Positions 34,291 to 42,337 of a stretch of DNA of 64,000 nt are shown here, one piece after another. The notes beneath the pieces are model-generated. The model saw only the letters and a list, made by a program, of their open reading frames with translations, was not told the origin of the DNA and ran no database searches. A program made the position numbers and the translations under genes. The stretch is from positions 3,973 through 67,972 of the forward strand of contig JBDZVM010000021.1 in NCBI GenBank assembly GCA_040255675.1. The letters are read 5' to 3'. Numbering within the stretch: position 1 is the stretch's first letter; each line of letters begins with the position of its first letter. Origin of the DNA: JBDZVM01 sp040255675 (GTDB lineage: Bacteria; Actinomycetota; Actinomycetes; Acidothermales; Acidothermaceae).

Positions 34291-35958
34291 ATGAAACAGC
34301 TCGGCGACATCCTCCTCGAGGGTGGTCTGGTCACCCACGAGCAGTTGAGTGCTGCCTTCGACGAGCACCAGCGTAACGGCCGAAGCCTCGGCCGGGTGCT
34401 TGTCGACCAGGGGGTGCTTTCCGAGGGCCAGCTGGTCGCGGCGTTGGCGACCCAGATCGGCCTGCGTTTCGTCGACCTCGCGGATTTCTCGGTCGACGGC
34501 TCCGCAGTGTCACGCGTGCCCGACAGCGTATGCCGTCGCTATACCGCCCTGCCGATCGGCTACGAAGACGGCAAACTGCTCGTCGCCATGGCCGACCCGG
34601 CGAACGTGTTCGCCATCGACGACATTCGCTCGATCACCGGCATGGACGTCAAACCTGCCGTGGCCACTCGCGCGGACGTGCTTGCCGCCATCAACCGGTA
34701 TCACCGCGCGGACGGCGAACTCGACGACTTGACGATGTCGTTGTCGAGTGAAGAAGACAACGTTGACGATCTCAGCAATATCGGCGAGGTCGTCGAGGAC
34801 GCCCCGATCGTCAAGTTCGTCAACCTGCTGATTACCCAGGCTATTCAAGACCGCGCCTCCGACATTCACATCGAGCCCACCGAGCGCGATTTGCGGGTGC
34901 GGTTTCGCATCGACGGTGTGCTGCACGAGGTGATGCGGTCGCCCAAAAACATTCAGTCGGGTGTCATCAGCCGGTTGAAAATCATGGCTGAAATCAACAT
35001 TGCCGAACGGCGGATTCCGCAAGACGGCCGCATGTCCGTGACGTCGAACGGCAAGAAAATCGACCTTCGCGTGGCCACGCTCCCGACCGTGTGGGGCGAG
35101 AAGGTCGTCATGCGTATCCTCGACAACTCGACCGCCATGCTCAAACTGAGCGATCTCGGCTTCTCCGACGGCAACTACGAGCGTTACGCCGTCAGTTTCA
35201 ACAAGCCGTACGGAATGTTGCTCGTTACCGGCCCTACCGGTTCGGGAAAGTCGACGACGCTCTACGCCACCTTGAATATCGTTTCGACGCCAGACAAAAA
35301 CGTCATCACGGTCGAAGACCCGGTCGAATACCGGCTGCCCGGCATCAACCAGGTGCAGACGAACGTCAAAGCCGGCCTGACTTTCGCCTCTGCGTTGCGG
35401 TCGATCCTGCGGTCTGACCCCGACATCGTGCTCATCGGTGAGATTCGCGACCACGAGACCGCGCAAATCGCTATCGAGGCGGCGCTTACCGGTCACCTCG
35501 TGTTGTCGACGCTGCACACGAACGACGCGCCGAGCGCGGTAAGCCGCCTCGTCGAGATGGGCATCGAGCCGTTCCTGGTCGGCTCCGCGCTCGACTGCGT
35601 GCTCGCCCAGCGATTGGCTCGTCGCCTCTGCTCGAAATGCAAGGAGCCGTACACACCCACGCCAGACGCCCTGATAAAGGCGCGTTATCCGTGGCAGGAC
35701 GGCGAGCCGCTGCCCACGTTGTATCGGGCGGCCGGATGTTCGGCTTGCTCGAAAACGGGCTACAAGGGCCGGCTGGCTTTGCACGAGGTGATGGCCGTCA
35801 CCGAGCAGATCGAGCGACTCACGGTGGAGCATGCCTCCGCCGAGACCATCGGCCGCACCGCTCGTGAGCAAGGGATGCGCACGCTTCGCGACGACGGCCT
35901 CGACAAGGTGGCGGCCGGCGTGACCTCCCTCGAGGAAATCTTCCGCGTCGTCGTGTAG
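34291..35958 (+). CDS. pilB: type IV pilus assembly ATPase PilB (GspE family)
   Basis: 555 residues. The N-terminal domain has two MshEN-like repeats (LGDILLEGGLVTHEQLSAAF and LGRVLVDQGVLSEGQLVAAL), then the GspE ATPase: Walker A GPTGSGKST (about residue 313), Asp box ITVEDPVEYRL, Walker B SDPDIVLIGEIRDHET, His box STLHTNDAPSA. Two CxxC pairs (CSKC about 447, CSAC about 483) form the zinc site typical of extension ATPases. PilB powers pilus polymerisation at the inner face of the membrane with PilC, PilM and PilN. It directly follows the GTPase gene. Confidence 0.95.
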   Translation: MKQLGDILLEGGLVTHEQLSAAFDEHQRNGRSLGRVLVDQGVLSEGQLVAALATQIGLRFVDLADFSVDGSAVSRVPDSVCRRYTALPIGYEDGKLLVAMADPANVFAIDDIRSITGMDVKPAVATRADVLAAINRYHRADGELDDLTMSLSSEEDNVDDLSNIGEVVEDAPIVKFVNLLITQAIQDRASDIHIEPTERDLRVRFRIDGVLHEVMRSPKNIQSGVISRLKIMAEINIAERRIPQDGRMSVTSNGKKIDLRVATLPTVWGEKVVMRILDNSTAMLKLSDLGFSDGNYERYAVSFNKPYGMLLVTGPTGSGKSTTLYATLNIVSTPDKNVITVEDPVEYRLPGINQVQTNVKAGLTFASALRSILRSDPDIVLIGEIRDHETAQIAIEAALTGHLVLSTLHTNDAPSAVSRLVEMGIEPFLVGSALDCVLAQRLARRLCSKCKEPYTPTPDALIKARYPWQDGEPLPTLYRAAGCSACSKTGYKGRLALHEVMAVTEQIERLTVEHASAETIGRTAREQGMRTLRDDGLDKVAAGVTSLEEIFRVVV

Positions 35959-36089
35959 GTGCGGGGTGCGGCGGCCGCGGTAGCCCGAAAGCTCCGCGGC
36001 GTTGCGCGAAACGGCTCAAGGGCACCCGCCGCGCGGCCGATTCCTGGAGGAGACCTCGTGCCACGCGGCACGCCGGAAGGGGTAGCTTC

Positions 36090-37691
36090 GTGGAAACGCC
36101 TGGATTCTTTGCCGAGCCGAACGATGCTTCGGCAGCCGCGGCACCGCCGCCGTGGGACCCCGACGACCCGCTGGGAATGGGCGGCGCGTTCGCTGCCGCG
36201 CAGGTCGACAACTCCGTCGCCGCACAAGGGTCTTCGCCGGCTCTCCAAGGCGCCCCAGCTGCATCGCCGCCTTTGGCACCGCTCGCGTCGTCAGCTTTTC
36301 CGCCCGCGTTCACGCCATCGGAAACCCCAGCGTTCGCGCCACCCGCGGCTTATGCGCCACAGTCAACCTCAGAGCCCGGGCCCGTCGCCCTGGCGCCGAC
36401 CGGGTCGGCTCCCGTCCGCTCGACAGTCCCGGGACACGCTCCAGCCGTTTCCGGTTCGGCCGATGCGTTCAGCCAAGCGGCGGCTGACGCAACGGCGCTG
36501 GCCCCTCAAAGCACCGGGTTCCTCGCGGGGGAGCCGTCGCCGGCAGTTACGAGCGCGGCGCCGCGTTCTGCCGACTTCCCGGAGATCGGTGAAGACCCCG
36601 GCTACCAGCAGAACCGCGTCGGTGATGCGGTGGTGTTGACCGACCTGCTGATGGCGGTGCTCGACCGAGGAGCGTCTGACCTTCACATCACCGCCGGTGC
36701 TCGCCCGACGATGCGCGTGAACGGAACGCTTGCGCAAATGGAAGACCGGCCGATCATGACGCCGCCGGTCATTCAGCAGATGATGTACGAAATTCTTACG
36801 CAGCGGCAGCGCGAGCGCTTCGAAGAAGAACTTGAACTCGACTTCGCCTACGCGGTGCCTGGTCGCGCCCGATTTCGCGTCAACTTGTATCGCCAGCGCG
36901 AGGCACTCGGCGCCGCGTTTCGTTTGATTCCGTTCGAAATCAAGCCTCTCGAAGCGCTCGGCATTCCGCCCGCGGTCTCGAACTTCTCGATGCTGCCGCG
37001 CGGCTTCGTGCTGGTGACCGGACCGACGGGCTCCGGTAAGTCGACCACGCTCGCGGGCATCATCGACCAGGCGAACCGCCAACGGCACGACCACATCATG
37101 ACGGTCGAAGACCCGATCGAGTTCTTGCACCAACACAAGTCGTGCCTCGTCAACCAGCGTGAGGTTGGTGACGACACTCGTTCCTTCGCGAACGCGCTGA
37201 AGCACGTCTTGCGGCAAGACCCCGACATCATCCTCGTCGGTGAAATGCGTGACTTGGAAACCATCTCCGTCGCCCTCACGGCGGCTGAGACCGGTCACCT
37301 CGTTTTTGCGACACTGCACACTCAAGATGCCGCGCAGACGATCGACCGTGTCATCGACGTGTTCCCTCCCCATCAGCAGCAGCAAGTGCGCGTACAGCTC
37401 GCGGGCTCACTGCAAGGGGTGGTGGCACAGACGCTGTGCAAGACAGTGGATGGCCGGAGTCGGATCGTCGCGACAGAAGTGCTCTTTGCGACACCCGCTA
37501 TTCGCAACCTGATTCGCGAAGGCAAGACGCATCAAATCTATTCCGCGTTGCAGGCGGGTGCACGCCATGGAATGCACACGATGGACCAACATCTGGCCGA
37601 ACTCACCAAGGCCGGCAAAATCTCGTACGAGACCGGCGTGGAGAAGTGCCACCACGTAGAAGACTTCAACCGGTTAGTCGGTAGGGGCTGA
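36090..37691 (+). CDS. pilT: type IV pilus retraction ATPase PilT with long N-terminal extension
   Basis: 533 residues against about 350 for typical PilT. The GTG at 36090 is seven bases after AAGGGG. Residues 1 to about 180 are Pro/Ala/Ser-rich and look disordered. The PilT core begins VVLTDLLMAVLDRGASDLHIT and GARPTMRVNG, Walker A is GPTGSGKSTTLAG (about 310), then MTVEDPIEFLH, RQDPDIILVGEMRDLET (the AIRNLIRE-type segment AIRNLIREGKTHQI is present) and FATLHTQDAAQTIDR. PilT depolymerises pili for twitching. No zinc CxxC pairs, which separates it from PilB. Confidence 0.94.
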   Translation: METPGFFAEPNDASAAAAPPPWDPDDPLGMGGAFAAAQVDNSVAAQGSSPALQGAPAASPPLAPLASSAFPPAFTPSETPAFAPPAAYAPQSTSEPGPVALAPTGSAPVRSTVPGHAPAVSGSADAFSQAAADATALAPQSTGFLAGEPSPAVTSAAPRSADFPEIGEDPGYQQNRVGDAVVLTDLLMAVLDRGASDLHITAGARPTMRVNGTLAQMEDRPIMTPPVIQQMMYEILTQRQRERFEEELELDFAYAVPGRARFRVNLYRQREALGAAFRLIPFEIKPLEALGIPPAVSNFSMLPRGFVLVTGPTGSGKSTTLAGIIDQANRQRHDHIMTVEDPIEFLHQHKSCLVNQREVGDDTRSFANALKHVLRQDPDIILVGEMRDLETISVALTAAETGHLVFATLHTQDAAQTIDRVIDVFPPHQQQQVRVQLAGSLQGVVAQTLCKTVDGRSRIVATEVLFATPAIRNLIREGKTHQIYSALQAGARHGMHTMDQHLAELTKAGKISYETGVEKCHHVEDFNRLVGRG

Positions 37692-37701
37692 GGAGCGCAC
37701 G

Positions 37702-38928
37702 ATGGCAGGCACCGCGACATACCAATACTCCGTGCGCGACACGCACGGAAAGATCATTACTGGCAAGCTCGACGCCGACTCACCAGCAAGCGTCGCCACG
37801 AAGTTGCGCGCCATGGGATTCGCGCCGGTCTCGATCGACAAAGCCAACGCCGGAATGAACAAGGAGATATCGCTTCCCGGCTTCGGTGGCAAGGTAAAGA
37901 TCAAGGATCTTGCCATCATGTCGCGGCAATTCGCGACGATGATCAACAGTGGGCTCTCGTTGATGCGCGCACTGGGCATTCTCGCCGACCAAACGGAGAA
38001 CAAGACGCTGGCTAAAGTCTTGGCTGAGGTCAGGGCAGAAGTCGAGACAGGCTCTTCGCTCTCCGCCGCGCTCAGCAAGCATGATCAGATCTTCCCGCCG
38101 CTGATGATTAACATGTGCAAAGCGGGCGAAGTCGGCGGCTTTCTCGACACGGTGCTGCTGCAGATAGCGACGAACTTCGAAGCCGACATGAAACTGCGAG
38201 GCAAGATTAAGTCCGCGATGACCTATCCGGTCGTCGTATTCTGCATCGCGATTCTCGCGGTCGTCGGCATGCTGCTCTTCGTCGTGCCAACGTTCGTTAA
38301 GATGTTCGATCAGCTCGGCGGAAAGTTGCCGTTGCCTACCCGAGTGCTCGTCGCGATGTCGCATGGCGCAAAGATCGCTGTCCCTGTGCTGATCGTACTT
38401 GCCATTGCTTTTCCGTTTGTGTGGAAGAAGATCAAGCACGAGCCCTGGGTGCGCAACATCCTCGATCCATTCAAACTCAAGGTCATCATCTTCGGGCCCC
38501 TCTTCCAGAAGGTCGCGCTGAGCAGGTTTTCCCGAAATCTAGGGTCGATGTTGCGTGCGGGCGTTCCCATCCTGCAGGCGCTTGACATCGTTGCCGAAAC
38601 TACCGGAAACGTGGTGCTCGAACGGGCGGTACGTGACGTCCAAGACAGCGTACGTCGTGGCGAAGCCTTAACCCAGCCGCTTGGCCAGCACAGCATCTTT
38701 CCGCCGATGGTCGTTCAAATGATGGCCGTGGGTGAAGATACCGGCGCGATCGACACCATGCTCGACAAGATCAGTGAGTTCTACGATCAGCAGGTCGAGG
38801 CGACGGCTGAAGCTCTCACCTCGCTCATCGAACCTCTCATGATTGCGTTCCTAGGCGGCATTGTCGGCTCAATGATCGTCGCTCTCTATTTGCCTATCTT
38901 CAAGGTCGTGACGCTCGTCCAGTCCTGA
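37702..38928 (+). CDS. pilC: type IV pilus inner membrane platform protein PilC (GspF family)
   Basis: 408 residues. It begins TATYQYSVRDTHGKIITGKL, the GspF N-terminal pattern, followed by two tandem T2SSF domains. The first reads MSRQFATMINSGLSLMRALG and AGEVGGFLDTVLL; the second RFSRNLGSMLRAGVPILQALD and VGEDTGAIDTMLDKI. Three membrane helices are visible (around 170-195, 220-240 and 375-398). PilC is the rotor-like platform on which PilB and PilT act. It follows pilT by ten bases. Confidence 0.95.
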   Translation: MAGTATYQYSVRDTHGKIITGKLDADSPASVATKLRAMGFAPVSIDKANAGMNKEISLPGFGGKVKIKDLAIMSRQFATMINSGLSLMRALGILADQTENKTLAKVLAEVRAEVETGSSLSAALSKHDQIFPPLMINMCKAGEVGGFLDTVLLQIATNFEADMKLRGKIKSAMTYPVVVFCIAILAVVGMLLFVVPTFVKMFDQLGGKLPLPTRVLVAMSHGAKIAVPVLIVLAIAFPFVWKKIKHEPWVRNILDPFKLKVIIFGPLFQKVALSRFSRNLGSMLRAGVPILQALDIVAETTGNVVLERAVRDVQDSVRRGEALTQPLGQHSIFPPMVVQMMAVGEDTGAIDTMLDKISEFYDQQVEATAEALTSLIEPLMIAFLGGIVGSMIVALYLPIFKVVTLVQS

Positions 38929-38951
38929 AGTCGTTCGACTTGGCGGCATTG

Positions 38952-38998
38952 CGCCGAACGGTGGAATGCGGTGCCCTCCGAGCACCGATTGTTCGGCG
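38952..38998 (+). other. nested hairpin downstream of pilC
   Basis: Outer arms CGCCGAAC (38952-38959) and GTTCGGCG (38991-38998) enclose inner arms CGGTGC (38969-38974) and GCACCG (38982-38987). It begins 24 bases after the pilC stop and has no following T-run. It may act as a terminator or as an RNA element separating pilC from the pilin unit. Confidence 0.5.
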
Positions 38999-39034
38999 GC
39001 CGATTGAAGCGCGAATTGAGCCAGTCGGGTCATC

Positions 39035-39063
39035 TTGATCTCGGACTGTTGTACGACTAAAGC
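39035..39063 (+). promoter_or_regulatory. likely promoter of the major pilin gene
   Basis: TTGATC (39035-39040) and TAAAGC (39058-39063) are separated by exactly 17 bases, a good housekeeping-sigma arrangement although the last -10 base is not T. It predicts a leader of about 90 bases before the pilin ATG. Confidence 0.5.
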
Positions 39064-39160
39064 AGCCCGGCCCACGAACCGAAAACCTGATTGTCATCCG
39101 GGGTTCAGGCCGCGACAGCGGAACGCGAATCCACTTTCTATCTTTTCGAAGGGAGCCTCG

Positions 39161-39634
39161 ATGCTCACGCGCATCCAGAAGGCTTTGCACGACAAGCGGG
39201 ACGACGAGGGCTTTACCCTCATCGAGCTGCTCGTTGTGATGATCATCATTGGTATTTTGGTCGCAATCGCGATCCCTATCTTCTTGAACCAGAAGAAGAA
39301 GGCGTACGAGACGTCGGAGAAAGCGGACGTCAAGCAGCTCTCGACCAACGTGGAAACCGCGCTGACTGACGGTGACATCTACGACGTCGTCGTGGACGGT
39401 GCGACCGGTACGATCACGTACAACCTGAAGTCGGGCGACGCTTCGACGGCGCAAACGATCGACATGAACCTCAGCAACGGCAACACGGTTAAGTCAAGCC
39501 TGACGTTCGATGCCGCGACCAAAGCACTGACAGCCTACTGTGTCGAAGTCGACCACAGCGGTGTCAATCCCTGGAAGTTCTCCGGAAACGCTGACGGATC
39601 CTCGGGCGGCGGCCTCCAACAAGGTGCGTGCTGA
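39161..39634 (+). CDS. pilA: type IV major pilin (prepilin)
   Basis: 157 residues. The class III signal is HDKRDDEG|FTLIELLVV: prepilin peptidase would cut after Gly17, giving an N-methylated Phe, with the conserved Glu at position +5, then a hydrophobic helix through PIFLN. A basic KKKAYETSEKADVKQL segment follows and a small C-terminal globular domain with two cysteines (YCVEV and the last residue QQGAC) that could form the D-region disulfide. GAAGGGAG precedes the ATG. It lies alone between a promoter and a strong terminator, fitting a highly expressed major subunit. Confidence 0.93.
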   Translation: MLTRIQKALHDKRDDEGFTLIELLVVMIIIGILVAIAIPIFLNQKKKAYETSEKADVKQLSTNVETALTDGDIYDVVVDGATGTITYNLKSGDASTAQTIDMNLSNGNTVKSSLTFDAATKALTAYCVEVDHSGVNPWKFSGNADGSSGGGLQQGAC

Positions 39635-39648
39635 CAAATTCGGATAGC

Positions 39649-39688
39649 TCGGAGGGTGGCGCGAATACGCGCCACCCTCCGACGGTTT
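39649..39688 (+). terminator. strong intrinsic terminator after the major pilin gene
   Basis: A perfect 15-base-pair stem (TCGGAGGGTGGCGCG, 39649-39663, pairing with 39668-39682) has an AATA tetraloop and is followed by CGGTTTTC. It starts 15 bases after the pilin stop codon. Confidence 0.88.
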
Positions 39689-39726
39689 TCGAGGTAGTCG
39701 GCCTTTCTAGGTGGGCCGCTCGCCGA

Positions 39727-39750
39727 GCATTCATCGGCTAGGCCGAATGC
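39727..39750 (+). other. hairpin upstream of the first minor pilin gene
   Basis: GCATTCATCGGC (39727-39738) pairs with GCCGAATGC (39742-39750) leaving a two-base bulge and three-base loop. It is in the 168-base gap between the pilin terminator and the next gene. Role unknown. Confidence 0.45.
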
Positions 39751-39856
39751 GCGAGCGACTGCGCCATTCGATGGAATGGTTGTGTCACCGCTCAACCTTT
39801 TATGGAAAGCTGTCGATGATCGGCCGAGCGACCAAGTTTCGAGCTTTGAGGTGCCG

Positions 39857-41731
39857 ATGCAAACTGCGTTGTCACGGCTTCGTGCACGCGCGCGCCATTC
39901 CGACGACGGCGGCTTCACGCTGCTCGAAGTTGTCGTGGCGATGGTTGTCTTGCTTGTGCTCTTCACGTCCACGGCCGGCCTTCTCGTGCATATGCTCCAG
40001 ACGACAACCCGCGCGCGCCAGCAGCAGGCCGCTAATCAATTGGCCGATCAGGCGATGGAGAGGGTTCGCGCGCTGCCGTACGCGACAGTTATCGCCGGCT
40101 CGACGGGCGACGTAAAAAGCGATCCCGCCATCACCAACGATGGGGGCGTCTACTACTTCGGCACCGAGCCGCTGGATTGGAACTCGACTGCCCCGGCCGG
40201 GCAGACACCTCTGGACACGTATCCGTGGCCGACGGTGGAGATGAACGGCGTGGAGTTCGAGACCAAGACGTTCGTCACGTGCTCTCACAGTGCCTTCAGC
40301 GGGGCTGGTAACCAGCCCGCATGCACCGATACGAGTCTCGGGCCATCAGACCAGCTCCTGTATCGGGTGACCGTCATCGTCGACTGGAAGCCGAACGGTA
40401 CAACGGAAACGAAGACCGTTTCGACTCAGTCAGTGATCTTTTCTCCGAAGGGTTGCCAGTCGACCTTGACGCACCCGATCGCGGCGCCTTGTGAGCCTTT
40501 CTTTTACGGCTCGGCCGATAGCGGACTCGGTGGTATCACTATTGGTCAGGCTTCGCCGACCGATTCTGATCCAGTGCCGGGGCCGGCCGTTCCCGCGCTG
40601 GCCGGCTTCACAGGCGCCTCGCTGACTTTCCCAAGGGCGACGGCAAGCCTGCAGTCCGAGCAAACCGCGAAGGTTTCCGGAGACTCTCGAGCCTCGAAGA
40701 TCGGGTGGACGATCAACGACGTCGATTCGTCACTTGGCGACACGCTGGCCGCCGCGACAGCGGGAAATGACGCCGGTGCGACGGTGCCGTCGGAAGACTC
40801 GAAGAATCTGTCGCAGGACGCAACATCGCAGACGATTTCATCCGCCGATGGTCTGACGTCGCTCGCGCTCACTCTGGGCGCTGTGACAGGCGCGGGGCTC
40901 GCTACGACATCGTCTGTGTCACCCTCCGAGTGCTGGGACGCCGCGCCGACACCACAGTTGCTGGCGACAAACCTTTCCTGTGCCAGCAGCAAGCTGGTGC
41001 CAAACGTTATGAGTGCCGTCCTGACGACGCCGAGCGCGGGCTCGGCCAATCTCGTATCCTTGAGCGCGCCGTCAAGTACCGATCCGATCGAACTATTTAC
41101 CGGCCGGTTCAACACCGCGACGGGCGTAACGCCGCAATACTGTGGAACAGCGGCTTCCGGCGCAGCCGGCTGTGAGGCTTCGGCAGCGCGCCGCGCCGTG
41201 GGCGACCTTGTGGTCGGAAAGCTTCCGACTGGCGTCCCTCCAGGTCACATGCCGAGTAATTGGAATAACAGCGTTGGCTTGATCAAAGTAAGTGGATACT
41301 CCGACGCCGTTCAGGTTGAGCGTGGAGACGAGGCGACCAATCCCGGCCCGAACGCGAGTGTCGGTGCTGGAAGCATGTTGACGTATTGGAACGGGAGCAA
41401 CTACACGAACGTTGATCTCTCAACCGCTACTGCCGGCACGGTAATTCCGGTCAATCTCTCTCCTGTGCTTGACTATTCGGACAGCGTGAATATCACAATG
41501 AGCGGTGCGGTCACCATCGGTGGCACGTCAACTGGCACGTCGGGCGACCTCGCGGATTGCTCTACGATCCAATGCGTTGCTACGGCTACGGTCAACTCGT
41601 TCGTGATCGATATCGTTTACACGGTGAAATCACTCGACGGTGCTACCACGTATGCAAACCTGGCGGTACACGTCGACCTCGGAAAGTTGCTCGCTTCGTC
41701 GACTTATCAGGCGGCACCAAGTGGCACATGA
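39857..41731 (+). CDS. large minor pilin / prepilin-type N-terminal cleavage domain protein
   Basis: 624 residues from the ATG at 39857, five bases after GAGG. A prepilin signal HSDDGG|FTLLEVVVAMVVLLVLF with Glu at +5 would be cut after Gly19. A pilin-like segment follows (QQAANQLADQAMERVRALPY, as in PilV-type pilins), and then about 500 residues of Ser/Thr/Gly/Ala-rich sequence likely to be beta-rich and exposed, with scattered cysteines. Its size makes it a candidate pilus-tip or adhesin subunit. No known domain is recognised in the C-terminal part. The next gene overlaps its end by 11 bases. Confidence 0.83.
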   Translation: MQTALSRLRARARHSDDGGFTLLEVVVAMVVLLVLFTSTAGLLVHMLQTTTRARQQQAANQLADQAMERVRALPYATVIAGSTGDVKSDPAITNDGGVYYFGTEPLDWNSTAPAGQTPLDTYPWPTVEMNGVEFETKTFVTCSHSAFSGAGNQPACTDTSLGPSDQLLYRVTVIVDWKPNGTTETKTVSTQSVIFSPKGCQSTLTHPIAAPCEPFFYGSADSGLGGITIGQASPTDSDPVPGPAVPALAGFTGASLTFPRATASLQSEQTAKVSGDSRASKIGWTINDVDSSLGDTLAAATAGNDAGATVPSEDSKNLSQDATSQTISSADGLTSLALTLGAVTGAGLATTSSVSPSECWDAAPTPQLLATNLSCASSKLVPNVMSAVLTTPSAGSANLVSLSAPSSTDPIELFTGRFNTATGVTPQYCGTAASGAAGCEASAARRAVGDLVVGKLPTGVPPGHMPSNWNNSVGLIKVSGYSDAVQVERGDEATNPGPNASVGAGSMLTYWNGSNYTNVDLSTATAGTVIPVNLSPVLDYSDSVNITMSGAVTIGGTSTGTSGDLADCSTIQCVATATVNSFVIDIVYTVKSLDGATTYANLAVHVDLGKLLASSTYQAAPSGT

Positions 41732-42320
41732 GTCGCGAGAAGACGCTGGCACAACTCTGATGGAACTCGTCGTCGCCATGGCAGTGTGCACCGTTCTCAT
41801 CGTGGTCAGCCTAGGGGTCACCTTCGCGATGATAAAAACGACGAACGCCGAGAGTGTGAAGAGCGACGCAAACGACGCCGCGCGTCTGGCCGTCGCTCAA
41901 ATCGAGCGTCAAGTGCGGTCGGGCAACGTTCTTTACGACCCGCAACACGATGACACGACACACGACACGACGTTACGTATCTACACGCAGGCCAACGCCG
42001 TCGAGAAGTGCGTGGAATGGAAGTACGACTACAGCGCGCATACCTTGTTAAGCCGAAGTTGGTCGACCACTTGGGAGTCCGACAACCAAATAACAGCCTG
42101 GCGCACTATCGCCAGCAACGTGGTGAATGGCCCGGACGTTGCCGACCAGCCGTTCACCCTTGATCCGTCGTCGGTATACGGTGGGCGTCTTCTGAACATC
42201 GATGTCCTGGCGCGAGTTGGTGACCTGTCGCGACCTGCCGAGGTGCAGGCATCGGTCACAGGTCGCAATACGTCGTACGGATACAGCAAGACCGTCTGCA
42301 ATAACCCCCCGCCTGAATGA
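41721..42320 (+). CDS. minor pilin (PilW/GspJ-like prepilin)
   Basis: 199 residues from the GTG at 41721. The N-terminus AHESREDAG|TTLMELVVAMAVCTVLIV is a prepilin signal: Gly before the cut, hydrophobic helix, Glu at +5; the +1 residue is Thr rather than Phe, which some minor pilins allow. The segment SDANDAARLAVAQIERQVRSGNVLYDP is typical of PilW/GspJ minor pilins. The GTG start overlaps the preceding gene, so coupled translation is likely. It probably joins the initiation complex at the pilus tip. Confidence 0.8.
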   Translation: MAHESREDAGTTLMELVVAMAVCTVLIVVSLGVTFAMIKTTNAESVKSDANDAARLAVAQIERQVRSGNVLYDPQHDDTTHDTTLRIYTQANAVEKCVEWKYDYSAHTLLSRSWSTTWESDNQITAWRTIASNVVNGPDVADQPFTLDPSSVYGGRLLNIDVLARVGDLSRPAEVQASVTGRNTSYGYSKTVCNNPPPE

Positions 42321-42337
42321 ACCTAAGGAGTGTTGGC

